The translations under genes were made by a program, and so were the position numbers. From the NCBI GenBank assembly GCA_026129865.1, contig JAHCHG010000001.1, positions 310,001 through 374,000 of the forward strand: 64,000 nt of DNA, written 5' to 3'. The stretch comes from Pyrinomonadaceae bacterium. Lineage in GTDB: Bacteria; Acidobacteriota; Blastocatellia; Pyrinomonadales; Pyrinomonadaceae. The notes under the pieces are model-generated. The model searched no databases. It saw only the letters and a program-made list of their open reading frames with translations, and was not told the origin of the DNA. Positions 17,798 through 28,703 of this stretch are shown one piece after another. Position 1 is the first letter of the stretch; each line of letters starts with the position of its first letter.

Positions 17798-18325
17798 ATG
17801 AAAAACAATTTAGTCTTGCCGGTTTTAGTATTTATCGCCGCCGCAGTTTTTTCCGGTTGCCAGACGACGTCTACATCCGAAAATTCCGAATTTGCCGCAG
17901 CATCGCCGTCTGCTACATCGGCTCCCGACGCGGTTTCAAAAGCGGGTGAGGCGAAAACGCCTGAAAGCACTCCGGCTGTTGAGAATAAAGCAAATGAAAA
18001 GGACGCGGATCCATCCGAAACCGAATCCAAAGTCGAAAACAGGTGCGGCTGGTTTTTTAATCCAACGCCTGCCAACGCCTGGCTCAATGACAAAGACGGG
18101 CAGTGGATAATAGCTGTTCAAGACGGTCATCAGGCTGAAGGCGATTGGGCGGAATTTTCCGACGACCAATGGGTCGCGACCAACGGAAACTACGGCTACG
18201 GATGCGCTTGTATGCGCGTGATCGTCGATAAAAAGAATATGCGCGTCCTGAAGATCGTTAGCGCACGGTCCAAAGCGCTCTCCGCGTGTCGCCGCGACAA
18301 GGCTTTGAACGAACCGATCGATTAA
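17798..18325 (+). CDS. Lipoprotein with DUF4087 domain
   Basis: About 175 residues from ATG 17798 (an upstream TTG is less likely). A lipoprotein signal, VFIAAAVFSGC, is followed by a Ser/Ala/Glu-rich linker (~25-85). The DUF4087 domain follows: RCGWFFNPTPANAWLNDKDGQW, HQAEGDWAEF, then CACM and a C-terminal cysteine. Cysteines after residue 85 may form disulfides. Probably periplasmic and membrane-anchored; the function of DUF4087 is unknown. Confidence 0.85.
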   Translation: MKNNLVLPVLVFIAAAVFSGCQTTSTSENSEFAAASPSATSAPDAVSKAGEAKTPESTPAVENKANEKDADPSETESKVENRCGWFFNPTPANAWLNDKDGQWIIAVQDGHQAEGDWAEFSDDQWVATNGNYGYGCACMRVIVDKKNMRVLKIVSARSKALSACRRDKALNEPID

Positions 18326-18337
18326 ATTTTTGAAAAT

Positions 18338-19102
18338 ATGAACGCGCCGCTTCACGAAAATTTCGGCGGATCCGCAAGGATCGATCCTGCAAAGATAAAG
18401 ATCCTGCTTTGGGATATCGATGGAACATTAATACGTTCGACGGTCGCCGGCGCTTACAGAACATATTTTTCAGCGACGATGATCAAGCTTTTCGGAAGCG
18501 ACGGTCGTCTGAGCGAAATTACAGCGTCCGGAATGACGGATTCACAGATAATGTATGAAGCTCTGCGGCTTGAGGGCTTCACACCGGAACGTATTCTGAA
18601 ACAGAGAAACGAATTGCTGGCGGTCTTTAAGGCTGAAATGACCCGAGTTCTCTCCGAATGCGAAAAGCCCTACGAAGTTTTGAACGGCGTTCGTCCGATC
18701 TTGAAGCAGACTCATGAAGACCCGCAATTCATTAACGGTTTGCTGACGGGAAATCTATCGGTCGCGGCAGAAATAAAACTGAGCGCGGTCGATCTTTGGC
18801 AGTATTTTTCGGAAGCGCCGAATGCGTTTGGCGAAATTTCGCATGAACGCCGCGAGCTGGCTGTTGCAGCCGGACGGCAATTTTCCGAATTTTACCAGTT
18901 TCCCTTTTCTCCGCAGCAGTTTATCGTCATCGGCGACACGCCGAACGACATTGCCTGCGCTCGGCATTTCGGTGCAAAAGTAATATCGGTCGCGACCGGA
19001 CGAAATCATTCTGCGAGCGATCTGACAGGACATAAACCGGATGCGGTTTTAAACGATCTGTCGGACTCCGAAACAGTTTTAGGTTTATTTCAAAAGCTTT
19101 AA
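18338..19102 (+). CDS. HAD-superfamily hydrolase (phosphoglycolate phosphatase-like)
   Basis: 254 residues. HAD motif I LLWDIDGTLI begins near residue 24, motif II is LLTGNLS, and motif IV is IVIGDTPNDIACA, with a helical cap between. The architecture is that of small-molecule phosphatases such as phosphoglycolate phosphatase; the substrate is uncertain. Last gene of the plus-strand run that began at 14309. Confidence 0.9.
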   Translation: MNAPLHENFGGSARIDPAKIKILLWDIDGTLIRSTVAGAYRTYFSATMIKLFGSDGRLSEITASGMTDSQIMYEALRLEGFTPERILKQRNELLAVFKAEMTRVLSECEKPYEVLNGVRPILKQTHEDPQFINGLLTGNLSVAAEIKLSAVDLWQYFSEAPNAFGEISHERRELAVAAGRQFSEFYQFPFSPQQFIVIGDTPNDIACARHFGAKVISVATGRNHSASDLTGHKPDAVLNDLSDSETVLGLFQKL

Positions 19103-19105
19103 GAT

Positions 19106-19822
19106 CTAGCTTTCCAGAATCTCGCGAAAACGGACGGCGTCTTTGAACATTTCCGAATTATTGAAGAAGACGTACGCGAGTTTGTTATTCGGCACTATTT
19201 CGGCGAGGTCGTTCAGCTCGTCGTCGGAGTATTTATAGCGCCAGCCGGTTAATCCGTGAAGCCGAAAATAGCATTTTTCCGGCGTAACGGTTCGAACCTT
19301 AAACGGATCGACAACATGCCAAAGGTCGTTTTGCCCGCAAATTTCTTTTACGACCTCCAAGTCCCAATCGCCGCGCGGCTCCCAGACGAAATTCATGTTT
19401 TTTCGCTCAATTCGTGCAAAAAATGCGTTCAAATTTTTGATGTTGTACTCGTACGGTTTAAAACTAGCCGGACATTGAAACAGGATAGTCCGGGCACCGA
19501 GTGCTTTGGCGCTTTCGAGCGTTGCTGCCAATCCATGATCGACGACTGCAGTGGGTTTGAAGGAACCTGCGTCCTCGCGCTGCTCCGGCGTCAGCTCGAG
19601 TTTTAAGCGACGGTAAGTGGGGCTTTTAATTTGATGAGTGATGAGCTGCCAGGCTTTGACGGTAAATTCAAACTCGTCCGGCATTTCGGCGCGCCATTTT
19701 TGAAGGGTTTCGATCTCGGGTGGTTGATAAAAAGTATGCTGAATTTCAACAACGGAAAGCGCTTTTGAATAATCCGTCTTTTTCGTCCGACCGAACCCGC
19801 ATGTACCGACCTTTACTTTCAT
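19106..19822 (-). CDS. DUF72 family protein (YecE-like)
   Basis: 238 residues from ATG 19822 (VGTCGFGRTKK...VVEIQHTFYQPP). The family's TIM-barrel motifs are visible, including the FYQPP start, PPRGDWD-like EPRGDWD and YFRLHGLTGWRYKYSDDEL near the C-terminus. Biochemical function is unknown. The start is 5 bases after the ion-channel stop, so the two are probably co-transcribed; a longer N-terminal version would overlap the channel gene and is not favoured. Confidence 0.9.
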   Translation of the reverse strand: MKVKVGTCGFGRTKKTDYSKALSVVEIQHTFYQPPEIETLQKWRAEMPDEFEFTVKAWQLITHQIKSPTYRRLKLELTPEQREDAGSFKPTAVVDHGLAATLESAKALGARTILFQCPASFKPYEYNIKNLNAFFARIERKNMNFVWEPRGDWDLEVVKEICGQNDLWHVVDPFKVRTVTPEKCYFRLHGLTGWRYKYSDDELNDLAEIVPNNKLAYVFFNNSEMFKDAVRFREILES

Positions 19823-19826
19823 AACT

Positions 19827-20645
19827 CTAAAGACGTTCGGAGCAATATTTGCAAAAAAGTGCGTCGGCGTCGTGCCCCTCGGCGGAACATGACGGGCAAT
19901 GCTGCGTGGAACGGGCAGATTTTGAAAGTTCGACGGTAACAATACCGGTCGGAACTGCGATGATCCCGTATCCGAGGATCATTACGATCGAAGCAAAAAA
20001 CTGCCCGAGCCCGGTTTTCGGCGCTAGATCTCCGTAACCCACGGTCGTTAAAGTTACGATCGCCCAATAGATGCTTGTCGGTATGTCTTTGAACCCGTTT
20101 TGCTCGCCTTCGATAACATAGATCAGCGAGCCAATGACAGTTACGAGCGAAAGTACGGCAAACAGAAAAACGCCGATCTTTCGGGCACTTGCGCGAAGTG
20201 CGGTCGTAAGAATATGGGCTTCGGATACATATTCCGTTAATTTAAAGACTCTGAAGATCCTGAGAAGACGGAGAATTCTAACCGTCAGCAGATATTGAAC
20301 GCCCGGGAAAAGCAAACTCAAATACGTCGGCAGAATTGAAAGAATATCGATCCACCCGAAAAAACTCCCCGCGTATCGAAGCGGTCGGCGGACGCTGAGC
20401 AAACGAAAAACGTATTCGATGGTGAAAAGAATGGTAAAAAACCATTCGGCAGCGTAAAGAAATCCGCCGAACTTCGCCTGATAACTGCCGACGCTGTCTA
20501 AAATAACGACAACGACACTTAAAACGATCGCGCAGATCAGGACAACGTCAAACGCTTTGCCGGCGGGCGTATCGGCTTCGAAGATTATCTCGTGAAGCCG
20601 TTTCTGCCACTGCCGGTCCGGAATTTCGCCGTGTTTAACTCTCAT
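19827..20645 (-). CDS. Voltage-gated potassium channel-like ion transporter with C-terminal zinc ribbon
   Basis: 272 residues with a six-transmembrane Kv-like core. The S4 voltage sensor is RILRLLRIFRVFKL, the pore/selectivity filter is TLTTVGYGD, and S6 (SIVMILGYGIIAVPTGIV) follows. After S6 is a CPSC...FCKYC zinc-ribbon tail of about 25 residues facing the cytoplasm. No RCK domain is present. Gating voltage and ion preference are inferred from TVGYGD (K+). Confidence 0.92.
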   Translation of the reverse strand: MRVKHGEIPDRQWQKRLHEIIFEADTPAGKAFDVVLICAIVLSVVVVILDSVGSYQAKFGGFLYAAEWFFTILFTIEYVFRLLSVRRPLRYAGSFFGWIDILSILPTYLSLLFPGVQYLLTVRILRLLRIFRVFKLTEYVSEAHILTTALRASARKIGVFLFAVLSLVTVIGSLIYVIEGEQNGFKDIPTSIYWAIVTLTTVGYGDLAPKTGLGQFFASIVMILGYGIIAVPTGIVTVELSKSARSTQHCPSCSAEGHDADALFCKYCSERL

Positions 20646-20660
20646 TGACTTCGATCTGAT

Positions 20661-22631
20661 CTAGGTTCGATGAAAACCCCGTTCAATATCCTTCATTGTC
20701 AGCCGCAAAATGACCGGGCGCCCGTGCGGGCAGGTCGTTGGCGAAGAGGTTACGAGCAAACGGTCGATGAGCCAATGCATTTTTTCCGGCGTCAGTTTCA
20801 TATTTATTTTGACCGCAGCCTTGCACGCCATCGTCGCAGCGATGTTGTCACGAATAGTTTCTCGTGCATTTCCGCGTTTTTCGCTTTCAGCCGTGTCCAG
20901 GATCTCGGCAAAAAGATTCCGCAGTTCGGAAGGCGGCAGATCGGTCGGAACGCTCTTGATCGCAATAGTTCGACCGGAAAGCCGCATCAGACCGAACCCG
21001 CAGCTTTCCAATTCTCTTTCGACAAGGTCAAATGCCGCGCTCTGCGCAGGTGTCAGATCAAAAGTCTCCGGCAGAAGAAGATTTTGCGCTTCGACACGTC
21101 GCTCGTCTTCCCGCTTTCGAAATTTATCGAAAAGGATACGTTCGTGCGCGACATGCTGATCGATGAGCAATAACCCTTCGTCATCGACGGCAATTATGAA
21201 ACTTTCATGAAGTTGACCGATAGGTTTTATCTTGGAACCGGAAACTTCATCGACCTCGACGGAACGCGGAATATTTTCAGCCGAATCGACCGGCGGAAGA
21301 ACAGCGTAACCGATGCCTGCAAAGTCATTCCGATCAGAAAGCGGCGATTTGACGGGTTCGACGCGTTCTTTGCGAACGGCGAGATCTTCGAAATCGTTTG
21401 AGGAAACGGGAATTTCAAATTCATCCGACGCAAACGGCGACCGGTCATTTTCCGCCGACGGTTGATTTGCAATTGCCGTTTCGATCTTTGTAGCATCGAT
21501 AGCCGAAGTCTGCGCTTCCGATTGAAACTCGATCACCGTCTGGCTCGGTGAATGTTCAATATTCGCCTCATTCGTCGGCTCAATTTCGCGCGCCGGTTCG
21601 TCCGATTCCGGAACCGAGAAAGTCCGCTCGACCCCAATTCCCGAACGCTGCAAAGCTTCTCTAACAGCTTCTGCAATAACATCTTTTACTGCCTGCGACC
21701 GTCGAAATCGGATTTCCGTCTTTGCCGGATGAACGTTGACATCAATCTCTTCAAGAGGAATATCGAGAAAAAGAAACGCAACCGGATATACGCCGTGCGG
21801 CAGAACGGAGCGGTAACCTTCGAGCAATCCGCCTGCGATCACCTTATCGCGAACGAATCTGCCGTTTATGAAAAAAAATTGTGCATCGCGCGTCGTCCGG
21901 CGTTCCCGCGGCGCTGAAATATAGCCGCCGATCTTGGCTACATATTCCCTGCCGCCGCTTACCGGGATCAAACTTTCGAGAAGATTGCCGCCAAAGATCT
22001 GATATGCGCGTTCGCGCAGATCTTTTGCCGGCGTCAGTCTGAAGCTTTCGCGACCGTTGTTCGTTAAGGAAAAGAATATCGGAGGATTTGCCAACGCATA
22101 ATGCGTCGCGATGCTTGTGATATGAAAATTTTCGGTGGCTTCCGAGCGCATAAATTTGCGCCGTGCCGGAGTGTTAAAAAAAAGATCGCGAACCGTGATC
22201 GTCGTTCCGGTCGCACGACCGGCGTCGCTGACGTCGATCAGCTTTCCGCCCTCGATCAGAACCTTAGTTCCCGCGTTGTTATCTTCTGTTTTTGTAACGA
22301 GTTCGACCTTTGCGACCGAAGCGATGGATGCAAGGGCTTCGCCGCGAAATCCGAGCGTCGCTATTTTTGCGAGATCTTCAAGAGTTTTTAATTTCGACGT
22401 TGCGTGCCGTTCGAACGCAAGGATCGCGTCATCGCGCTCCATTCCTTCGCCGTCGTCGGTGATGCGCATCAGACGACGACCGCCAAGCTCAATTTCTATT
22501 TTAATGTTCTTTGCACCGGCATCGATAGAATTTTCGACAAGCTCCTTGATAACGGACGCAGGACGTTCGACAACCTCGCCGGCGGCGATCTGATTTGCGA
22601 GGTTATCAGGAAGTATTTTGATCTTATTCAT
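20661..22631 (-). CDS. mutL: DNA mismatch repair protein MutL
   Basis: 656 residues. The GHKL ATPase N-terminus has IAAGEVVERPASVIKELVENSIDAGA, DDGEGM and GFRGEALASIASV. The C-terminal dimerisation domain has LIDQHVAHERILFDKF, ACKAAVKI and CPHGRPVI, the metal-site motifs of endonuclease-type MutL; the final acidic residue of the DQHA(x)2E(x)4E motif is Asp here. A Glu/Ser-rich linker (~340-460) separates the domains. mutS is not adjacent. Confidence 0.97.
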   Translation of the reverse strand: MNKIKILPDNLANQIAAGEVVERPASVIKELVENSIDAGAKNIKIEIELGGRRLMRITDDGEGMERDDAILAFERHATSKLKTLEDLAKIATLGFRGEALASIASVAKVELVTKTEDNNAGTKVLIEGGKLIDVSDAGRATGTTITVRDLFFNTPARRKFMRSEATENFHITSIATHYALANPPIFFSLTNNGRESFRLTPAKDLRERAYQIFGGNLLESLIPVSGGREYVAKIGGYISAPRERRTTRDAQFFFINGRFVRDKVIAGGLLEGYRSVLPHGVYPVAFLFLDIPLEEIDVNVHPAKTEIRFRRSQAVKDVIAEAVREALQRSGIGVERTFSVPESDEPAREIEPTNEANIEHSPSQTVIEFQSEAQTSAIDATKIETAIANQPSAENDRSPFASDEFEIPVSSNDFEDLAVRKERVEPVKSPLSDRNDFAGIGYAVLPPVDSAENIPRSVEVDEVSGSKIKPIGQLHESFIIAVDDEGLLLIDQHVAHERILFDKFRKREDERRVEAQNLLLPETFDLTPAQSAAFDLVERELESCGFGLMRLSGRTIAIKSVPTDLPPSELRNLFAEILDTAESEKRGNARETIRDNIAATMACKAAVKINMKLTPEKMHWLIDRLLVTSSPTTCPHGRPVILRLTMKDIERGFHRT

Positions 22632-22738
22632 GGTTCTAGAGGCTGTTCCCTAATTATCCATAAATTCGATTTTATTCAAAGCAGGCAGTTTACGGTAGCA
22701 GCGGCAAGACGGTAAGAATCTTTCAACTAACATCTCCG

Positions 22739-22792
22739 ATCTATAATCTATTCCGAAGATGCTGCAACTAAAATTCGATATAGATTATAGAT
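22739..22792. repeat. Perfect 13-base inverted repeat downstream of argH
   Basis: ATCTATAATCTAT (22739-22751) and ATAGATTATAGAT (22780-22792) are exact reverse complements with a 28-base loop. It may stop argH transcription or stabilise its 3' end; there is no strong U run, so termination is uncertain. Confidence 0.55.
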
Positions 22793-22812
22793 TAAAGATC
22801 ATAGAAATACGG

Positions 22813-24288
22813 CTATGACGCCAGATGCTGTTCGACCAGCGCATTCAGTTTTTCGCCTCCCGCGCGCAAGAAGTCAGTCTTTTCAGTGAAGAAAAGTTCA
22901 TCGATCGATTCGTGGTCGCGCTCGACTGACAACGCGCGTCGCGTTTCCGAAGGAGCGGTTCCGCCGTAAATGGTTCGGACATTCACGAAATTTTCGGGCG
23001 ATAATGTTTCATTCAATTCCGCTTCCGTCATCGAAATCTCGCGTCCCAGAACTTCTATCGCGGCGGTTTGCAAAATGGAATGCGTGACTTCGCTTTCGTT
23101 TTCGATCGCCGCGCGCACCGATTTTCCGACAATGCTATGAGCGATGCGGAAAGATAAATTTTCGCGTCGAACAATCGTGTCGGCGAGTTCCGTAACGGTG
23201 ATGAAATTTTCTCCGGCGCGTTTTTTCAAAGTTTCGAGTTTGAATGTCGCCGATTCAAGCGTACCCGCAAATAAAGCAACGGCGCGGTTTGCGTCGCGCA
23301 CTGCGCTGTAAATCAGCGGTTGGAGATCATCTTCTACATCGTTTATGTCGCCAAAAGGCGTGTTATGAATGCTCGTGAAAACGCCGAGAGTTTGACCGAG
23401 AGCCTTGCTGCCGATGGCGCGAATATGTTCCAGAGCGACCGGATTTCGCTTTTGCGGCATGATCGAAGAGCCTTGCACGTAACCGTCAGGAAGGCGAATC
23501 ACGTCGAATTCCTTCATTGCCATCAAGAGAAATTCCTGTGCGAATTTTCCGATATTGACGAGAAGCGCGGCGGTCGCGCCCAAAGTTTCAGTAAAATAAT
23601 CAACCGAAGCGATCGAAGCGTAGGAATTTATGGTCGGCGCATAAAAACCCAAAAGTTCGGCGACTCGTTCGCGGTTGATCGGAAATCCCGTCGTCGTGAT
23701 CGCGCCTGATCCGAGCGGACACAGATTCATATTGTCGAAAGCCCTTTGCAAACGCTTGATGTCGCGCCCCAAATTTTCCGCCATTCCCAATAAATAATGC
23801 GCTAAAGTAGAAGGCTGTGCGGGCTGCGTATGCGTGTAAGCCGGAATCAAAGTTTCGTGATGTTCAGCAGCGAGATCAAGAAATACTTTTCGCAAATCCA
23901 TCGCGGAACGCAAAAGTTTTAGAACCTGTTTCCGCAGATAAAGTCTGTAAATGGTTACGTCAATATCATTTCTGCTTCGCGCAGTATGAAGTTTTCCTGC
24001 CGTATCAACGTCGCAGTTTTTAGTAATTTCGCGCTGCAGATAATAAAACAGATCTTCAAAACTCCCGTCATATTCGGCTTGTTTTATTGAATCCAAATCC
24101 AAACTTTTTAACGCTTTCAACAACGCTTTTAGCTCATCTTTTGTAATTATTTCTTGTTCGGCAAGCATCACGACGTGCGCGAAATCTACGTCAATGTAAG
24201 GCTGCAAAAAATATCGTTTGGCATCTTCAAAACAATCTGCCAAAACATTTTCTTTATAGATTCGCGCCGGAAATTTTTCTTCAGTCAT
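22813..24288 (-). CDS. argH: Argininosuccinate lyase
   Basis: The last step of arginine synthesis (argininosuccinate to arginine + fumarate). 491 residues, slightly longer than the usual ~460. Motifs: LHTARSRND, THTQPAQPSTLAHYLLG and the fumarase/aspartase signature GSSIMPQKRNP. No other arg genes are nearby. Confidence 0.97.
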   Translation of the reverse strand: MTEEKFPARIYKENVLADCFEDAKRYFLQPYIDVDFAHVVMLAEQEIITKDELKALLKALKSLDLDSIKQAEYDGSFEDLFYYLQREITKNCDVDTAGKLHTARSRNDIDVTIYRLYLRKQVLKLLRSAMDLRKVFLDLAAEHHETLIPAYTHTQPAQPSTLAHYLLGMAENLGRDIKRLQRAFDNMNLCPLGSGAITTTGFPINRERVAELLGFYAPTINSYASIASVDYFTETLGATAALLVNIGKFAQEFLLMAMKEFDVIRLPDGYVQGSSIMPQKRNPVALEHIRAIGSKALGQTLGVFTSIHNTPFGDINDVEDDLQPLIYSAVRDANRAVALFAGTLESATFKLETLKKRAGENFITVTELADTIVRRENLSFRIAHSIVGKSVRAAIENESEVTHSILQTAAIEVLGREISMTEAELNETLSPENFVNVRTIYGGTAPSETRRALSVERDHESIDELFFTEKTDFLRAGGEKLNALVEQHLAS

Positions 24289-24296
24289 TTATTTGT

Positions 24297-24377
24297 CCAC
24301 AGATGAACACAGATAAACACAGATTTTCAAGATAAATTAAGCTAAAAATATCCTTGTGAATCTGTGTCTATCCGTGG
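24297..24377. repeat. CCACAGAT/ATCTGTG-type inverted repeat between PIG-L gene and argH
   Basis: CCACAGATGAACACAGAT (24297-24314) is complementary, with a few mismatches, to the stretch AATCTGTGTCTATCCGTGG (24359-24377). A further AACACAGATT copy follows the left arm. This is the form of a commonly dispersed intergenic repeat in many bacterial genomes and may fold as an mRNA-end hairpin. Confidence 0.6.
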
Positions 24378-24381
24378 TTAA

Positions 24382-27012
24382 TTATTTCTTGTCCGCTTTC
24401 GGCAAGCTCAACATATTTGCAAAAATTCGATACGCACCTTGATTTCCGACCGGAAGCTGTCTGAACCATGAATAAGATGTGTAAATAAATTTACCTTTAC
24501 CGATTTCGGCGTAAAGCATTCCGCCTTTGCTTTCAGGTTCGCCTTCATCGTGCGTTTCGAGCAGAGGCGTATATTTCGATTCGTCCCACGAAGTCAGCGT
24601 GTAAAGATTCCGTTCCTGAATCCAGTTTGCAAAATCCGCGTCGGTGATCTTATTTGGAAAATTAAAGATCGGATGATTCGGCTCAAGAATTTTCACGGGC
24701 GCGTTTTCATCAACCGTTCTGGTGTTTCCTTCCATTTTTGCCGGATATGGCGGCAGATTCATCCTGGCGTACTCCTGCTGTTGATACTGCACAATCAAAG
24801 TTCCGCCGTTCTGCATAAATTCGTTTAATCTGCCGTTATTTGCAACGTAATCGGGACGAACTTGCGATGCGCGGATGCCGACGATGATCGTGTCGAATTG
24901 GTTCAGATTTCCCGTCGAAAGTGCTTTTTCGTCAAGCATCGTGACATTCAGACCCAAACGCTGAATCGCCTGCGGAACTTTGTCGCCGCTGCCCATTATG
25001 TAGCCGATCTTGACGGGCGAAACTTTCAGATCGAGAACCTGCGCTTTGACATCTGCTTTTGAATAAAGCCTGTGCGTTTGTATATGCGGATACGCGATCT
25101 CCTGCATTTGCAAATCGTAATTTTTGCCTTCGACCGTTGCGGTTGCCGTCAGATTGTAACTGTCCGCTTTTGTATTTGCCGGAATCGTAACTTCAAACGC
25201 AAGCGCGGTTTTATCGCCTTTTTGAGCGAGCGAAAATTCCGCCGTTTTCGGCGAAAGCGTCCAGCCGTTCGGAAGGTTGAATGTTCCAGTTCCTTTTATC
25301 GCATTCGGCGCATTATTCCTAACAGTCATTACGAGCCTGTGTTTATCGGCTTTTGATGAAACAGGCGCGATTAAAAGGTCTGATTCCAAACCGACCGTCG
25401 CAAGCGGAACGATATTCAGATCGCGGCGTAATTCTCCGCGAATGTCGTCTGCATAACGATACTGAACTTCCCTTTCCACCGTAATTTCCTGCCCGCCGAT
25501 CTCCATTTTGACTTCTGCTGTAACGAGCGGTTTTTGAAACGGTAGATTTTTTGAATCTTTATCGTTCCAATCAAATGTAAAATTCGGATTTCGCGGATTT
25601 TCAAGCCAATAAGGTTCGGTCGGTTTCGCGTTTTCGGGCGCGGTCAGATTAAAAAACGAAGCGTTGAACGCATCTTCATTGCGCGGACGAAAACCCGTTT
25701 CCTGCCGAATCGGTTCAGGCGCAGTTTCCGCCGTCCAGCCGTTCGGAGTTTTCAGCGAAACATTCTTAATTTTGACATCGGCATTTTGCGGCGCAAAAAC
25801 GCGCACTGCAACATTGGACGAATTTCCGGCAACCAGTGTGTCCGTGTCTGCCAAAGCGTCAACTACAACTCCGCCGGCAAGTTGCAAGGCTTTTATAAAT
25901 TCGGATTGTTTTTGCTTTAATAAAAATTTCGCGTCCGCGTTTTGTGTTGATATTTCCGCGTCAACCGCTTGTTTATAGCCTTTCGCCAAAACGGAAACGA
26001 GTTTTTGTGGATTATACGGCTCGTAGCTTTTCAAAGCCGTTTCCGCAGTTTCCTGCAATTCGGCGAGTTTTTTCGCAAAATTTTCATCGGAACTATTCGT
26101 CAACGATGCGATTCCCTTGATCGAAGTGTCAATACCGTCGAAAACGCTCGTTTCGTTTTCAACCTTCGGAACATTACTTTCCATCAAGCGCATTCCCGAA
26201 ACAAACTTTCCGCGGAGTTCCAAAACGCCCATTTCCTGCGATTTATGCTGGCTTCTGCCTTCCATCGCAATTTCAAAATAACTGCGTCCGATCAGCGGAT
26301 CATATTCGCCGGTATTCAAAAATAGAGTCGGTTCATTATTCGGATTCGCGCGAAAACCTTGTCCCATATAAAGTTTTTTCGCTTGCCACGGACGCAGACC
26401 TTCCTGAAAATGTTCGGGAAACATCGCCGGATCAGCCGCAGCTTTAAAGGCAATCGGCGTTAAATAACCGGCAAGCTGATGTTGTCCGTGTCCGTCTGCC
26501 GGAGTTCCCGAAAAGCGCGAGATAATTACCATCGGGCGATACATTCTGATCGCTCTGACCATATCGCCGAGCGTCAATTGTTCGCCCCAAATTCGTGCGG
26601 CTTCGGCGCGTGTTTTAGAAAATCCGTAATCCATTACGCGCGTAAAAAGCTGATCGCCGCCGTCCAATCTTCGCGCTTGCAGAAGTTCTTCAGAACGAAT
26701 CACGCCGAGCGGTTCAAACAGTTCTTCGCCGATCACATTCTGTCCGCCGTCGCCGCGATTCAATGACAAATAAACTGCGCGAGCCTGTTGTTTTCTCGCT
26801 AAATAAGCCATTAACCCCGAATCTTCGTCGTCGGGATGTGCGCCCGTGTGCATTGCGCTCGCGGTCGTTTGAAGCCGCTTTAACATTTGTCCCAAACCGA
26901 TCGCGCCCATATCGTAAACCGGGCGAACCTGCGATCTAACGGAAAATGGACAATGGATAATGGAGAATAAAACCAATACCGCAATTATAATTTTTGAATT
27001 TGAAATTTTCAT
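24382..27012 (-). CDS. Secreted PIG-L (LmbE-like) deacetylase, large multidomain form
   Basis: 876 residues with an N-terminal signal ([21 protein letters not shown]). The LmbE/PIG-L Zn-dependent deacetylase domain has [12 protein letters not shown] and later HGQHQ as metal ligands. About 500 further residues include beta-sandwich regions with NEW3-like character and a C-terminal segment resembling a ThuA/GATase-like fold. Members hydrolyse N-acetyl groups of sugars or related amides. Its start overlaps the symporter stop by 4 bases (ATGA). It is not BshB, which is a small cytoplasmic protein. Confidence 0.88.
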   Translation of the reverse strand: MKISNSKIIIAVLVLFSIIHCPFSVRSQVRPVYDMGAIGLGQMLKRLQTTASAMHTGAHPDDEDSGLMAYLARKQQARAVYLSLNRGDGGQNVIGEELFEPLGVIRSEELLQARRLDGGDQLFTRVMDYGFSKTRAEAARIWGEQLTLGDMVRAIRMYRPMVIISRFSGTPADGHGQHQLAGYLTPIAFKAAADPAMFPEHFQEGLRPWQAKKLYMGQGFRANPNNEPTLFLNTGEYDPLIGRSYFEIAMEGRSQHKSQEMGVLELRGKFVSGMRLMESNVPKVENETSVFDGIDTSIKGIASLTNSSDENFAKKLAELQETAETALKSYEPYNPQKLVSVLAKGYKQAVDAEISTQNADAKFLLKQKQSEFIKALQLAGGVVVDALADTDTLVAGNSSNVAVRVFAPQNADVKIKNVSLKTPNGWTAETAPEPIRQETGFRPRNEDAFNASFFNLTAPENAKPTEPYWLENPRNPNFTFDWNDKDSKNLPFQKPLVTAEVKMEIGGQEITVEREVQYRYADDIRGELRRDLNIVPLATVGLESDLLIAPVSSKADKHRLVMTVRNNAPNAIKGTGTFNLPNGWTLSPKTAEFSLAQKGDKTALAFEVTIPANTKADSYNLTATATVEGKNYDLQMQEIAYPHIQTHRLYSKADVKAQVLDLKVSPVKIGYIMGSGDKVPQAIQRLGLNVTMLDEKALSTGNLNQFDTIIVGIRASQVRPDYVANNGRLNEFMQNGGTLIVQYQQQEYARMNLPPYPAKMEGNTRTVDENAPVKILEPNHPIFNFPNKITDADFANWIQERNLYTLTSWDESKYTPLLETHDEGEPESKGGMLYAEIGKGKFIYTSYSWFRQLPVGNQGAYRIFANMLSLPKADKK

Positions 27013-28697
27013 TTTGAATCCTCAGGAACCGTCAAACTGATCAAATATCCAGCCGCGACCGTTACAACACAACCGACCACGTTAAACCACAAAAACTCGA
27101 TATCCGTATAATTGCTCGCGATCCAGACCGAAGCAATTCCGAACAAAAGTCCAAAGAACGCGCCGCGCGCGCGGGCACGTTTTACACCAATGGCTAAGAC
27201 GAAAACTCCTAAAAGAGATCCGTAAAAAAACGAGCCGAATTTATTAACCACCTCGATCAGCGATCCGAGATTTGTTGCGTAAATAGCGACGATACACGCA
27301 AAAATTCCCCAAATAAACGTTGCGATGCGACCGAACATGACAAACTGTTTGTCTGTCCCTTCTTTATTGAAATGCCGCCGGTAAAAGTCGATGGTTGAAG
27401 CAGTTGCCAACGCATTCAATTCCGAAGAAATACTTGACATTGCCGCCGCGAAAATAGCCGCGATGATCAACCCGATTATTCCCATCGGCATGTTCTGAAT
27501 GACGAACATTGGAAAGACATAATTTACATCATTAAAACTTGAGTTCTTATTGGTCGTTTTGACAAACTCCGTGGCTTCCTTGCGAACCGCCAAAAACTCC
27601 TTATTTGCCTTCAGATAACCGTCGCGAGCCGCATCAAGAGCTGCTTTATCCGTTTCTTTTTGCGCCCTGACAAATTCAACTGCCGCCGTCTTTCGCTGTT
27701 CATGGATCTGTTTGTAATTTCCCTCAAGCGCTCCATAATCCACCGAACGCGTCGCTGCAGCTTTTTTCGCTTCGACGTCGTTAAAGATCATCGGCGGAGC
27801 ATTAAATTGATAAAAAACAAAGACCAGAACGCCGATCAGCAAGATCAAGAACTGCATCGGAATTTTCAAAAACGCACTCATCAACAGTGAAGTTCGTCCT
27901 TGAGCCACCGATTTAGCGGTCAGAAACCGCTGAACCTGCGATTGATCGCAGCCGAAATATGACAAGAAAAGGAACAGAGCGGCGAAAAGCCCGGACCAGA
28001 TCGTGTATTTTTCCTTTAGATCAAAGCTGGTGTCGATCGTAGTTAGTTTTCCGCTCGCTCCCGCCAAATATAATCCGTCCGTCAGACTAACGTCCGCCGG
28101 AAAACTGGTCAAAATAATGAACAGGACTACACCTAAACCGACGAAGATCAAAACCATCTGCTTCACATCGGTCCAGGTTACCGCCTGAACGCCGCCGAAC
28201 ATTGTATAGATCGTCGTCGTCAAACCGATCGCAAAGATCGTTGCGATCTCGCTCCATCCCAACACGATTGAAAGAATAACTGCCGGCGCTGCAATAATTA
28301 CGCCAACTCCAAGCCCGCGGGAAAGTAAAAAGAACAAGCTTGTCAGCGTTCGAGTTTTAACATCGAAACGCTTTTCAAGATATTCATAAGCCGTGAACAC
28401 CTTTGCGCGGTAGAAAAACGGCACTACCGTGATGCAAAGGATTATCATTGCGAACGGCAGCGCGTAGTAAAACTGCAGAAAGCGCATTCCGTCCGAATAT
28501 GCCTGTCCGGTCGTGCCGACCAGCGTGATCGCGGACATCTGCGTCGCCATTACTGACAACCCGACAGCCCACCATGGAAGATTCCGGTTAGCGAGAAAAA
28601 ATCCCTCGACATTATCGCTTCCTTTGGTCATACGAATGCCATCCCAGATGACATAAGCCAAATAAGCCGCGACGATCGCCCAATCTAAAAATTGCAT
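27009..28697 (-). CDS. Sodium:solute symporter family transporter
   Basis: 562 residues of the SSS family, about 13 transmembrane helices. Signature-like blocks: [30 protein letters not shown] and the R/K-rich loop [21 protein letters not shown]. Between two helices (~300-385) is an unusual hydrophilic, Ala/Lys/Glu-rich helical insert ([21 protein letters not shown]...). The substrate is unknown; sugars such as sialic acid are common for relatives. Co-transcribed with the PIG-L gene by overlap. Confidence 0.92.
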   Translation of the reverse strand: MQFLDWAIVAAYLAYVIWDGIRMTKGSDNVEGFFLANRNLPWWAVGLSVMATQMSAITLVGTTGQAYSDGMRFLQFYYALPFAMIILCITVVPFFYRAKVFTAYEYLEKRFDVKTRTLTSLFFLLSRGLGVGVIIAAPAVILSIVLGWSEIATIFAIGLTTTIYTMFGGVQAVTWTDVKQMVLIFVGLGVVLFIILTSFPADVSLTDGLYLAGASGKLTTIDTSFDLKEKYTIWSGLFAALFLFLSYFGCDQSQVQRFLTAKSVAQGRTSLLMSAFLKIPMQFLILLIGVLVFVFYQFNAPPMIFNDVEAKKAAATRSVDYGALEGNYKQIHEQRKTAAVEFVRAQKETDKAALDAARDGYLKANKEFLAVRKEATEFVKTTNKNSSFNDVNYVFPMFVIQNMPMGIIGLIIAAIFAAAMSSISSELNALATASTIDFYRRHFNKEGTDKQFVMFGRIATFIWGIFACIVAIYATNLGSLIEVVNKFGSFFYGSLLGVFVLAIGVKRARARGAFFGLLFGIASVWIASNYTDIEFLWFNVVGCVVTVAAGYLISLTVPEDSK

Positions 28698-28703
28698 TTG
28701 TTT

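Noticed and set aside
24382-27012. BshB (bacillithiol deacetylase)
   Set aside because: The protein is secreted, 876 residues long and multidomain, unlike cytoplasmic BshB of about 230 residues, despite the shared PIG-L motif.
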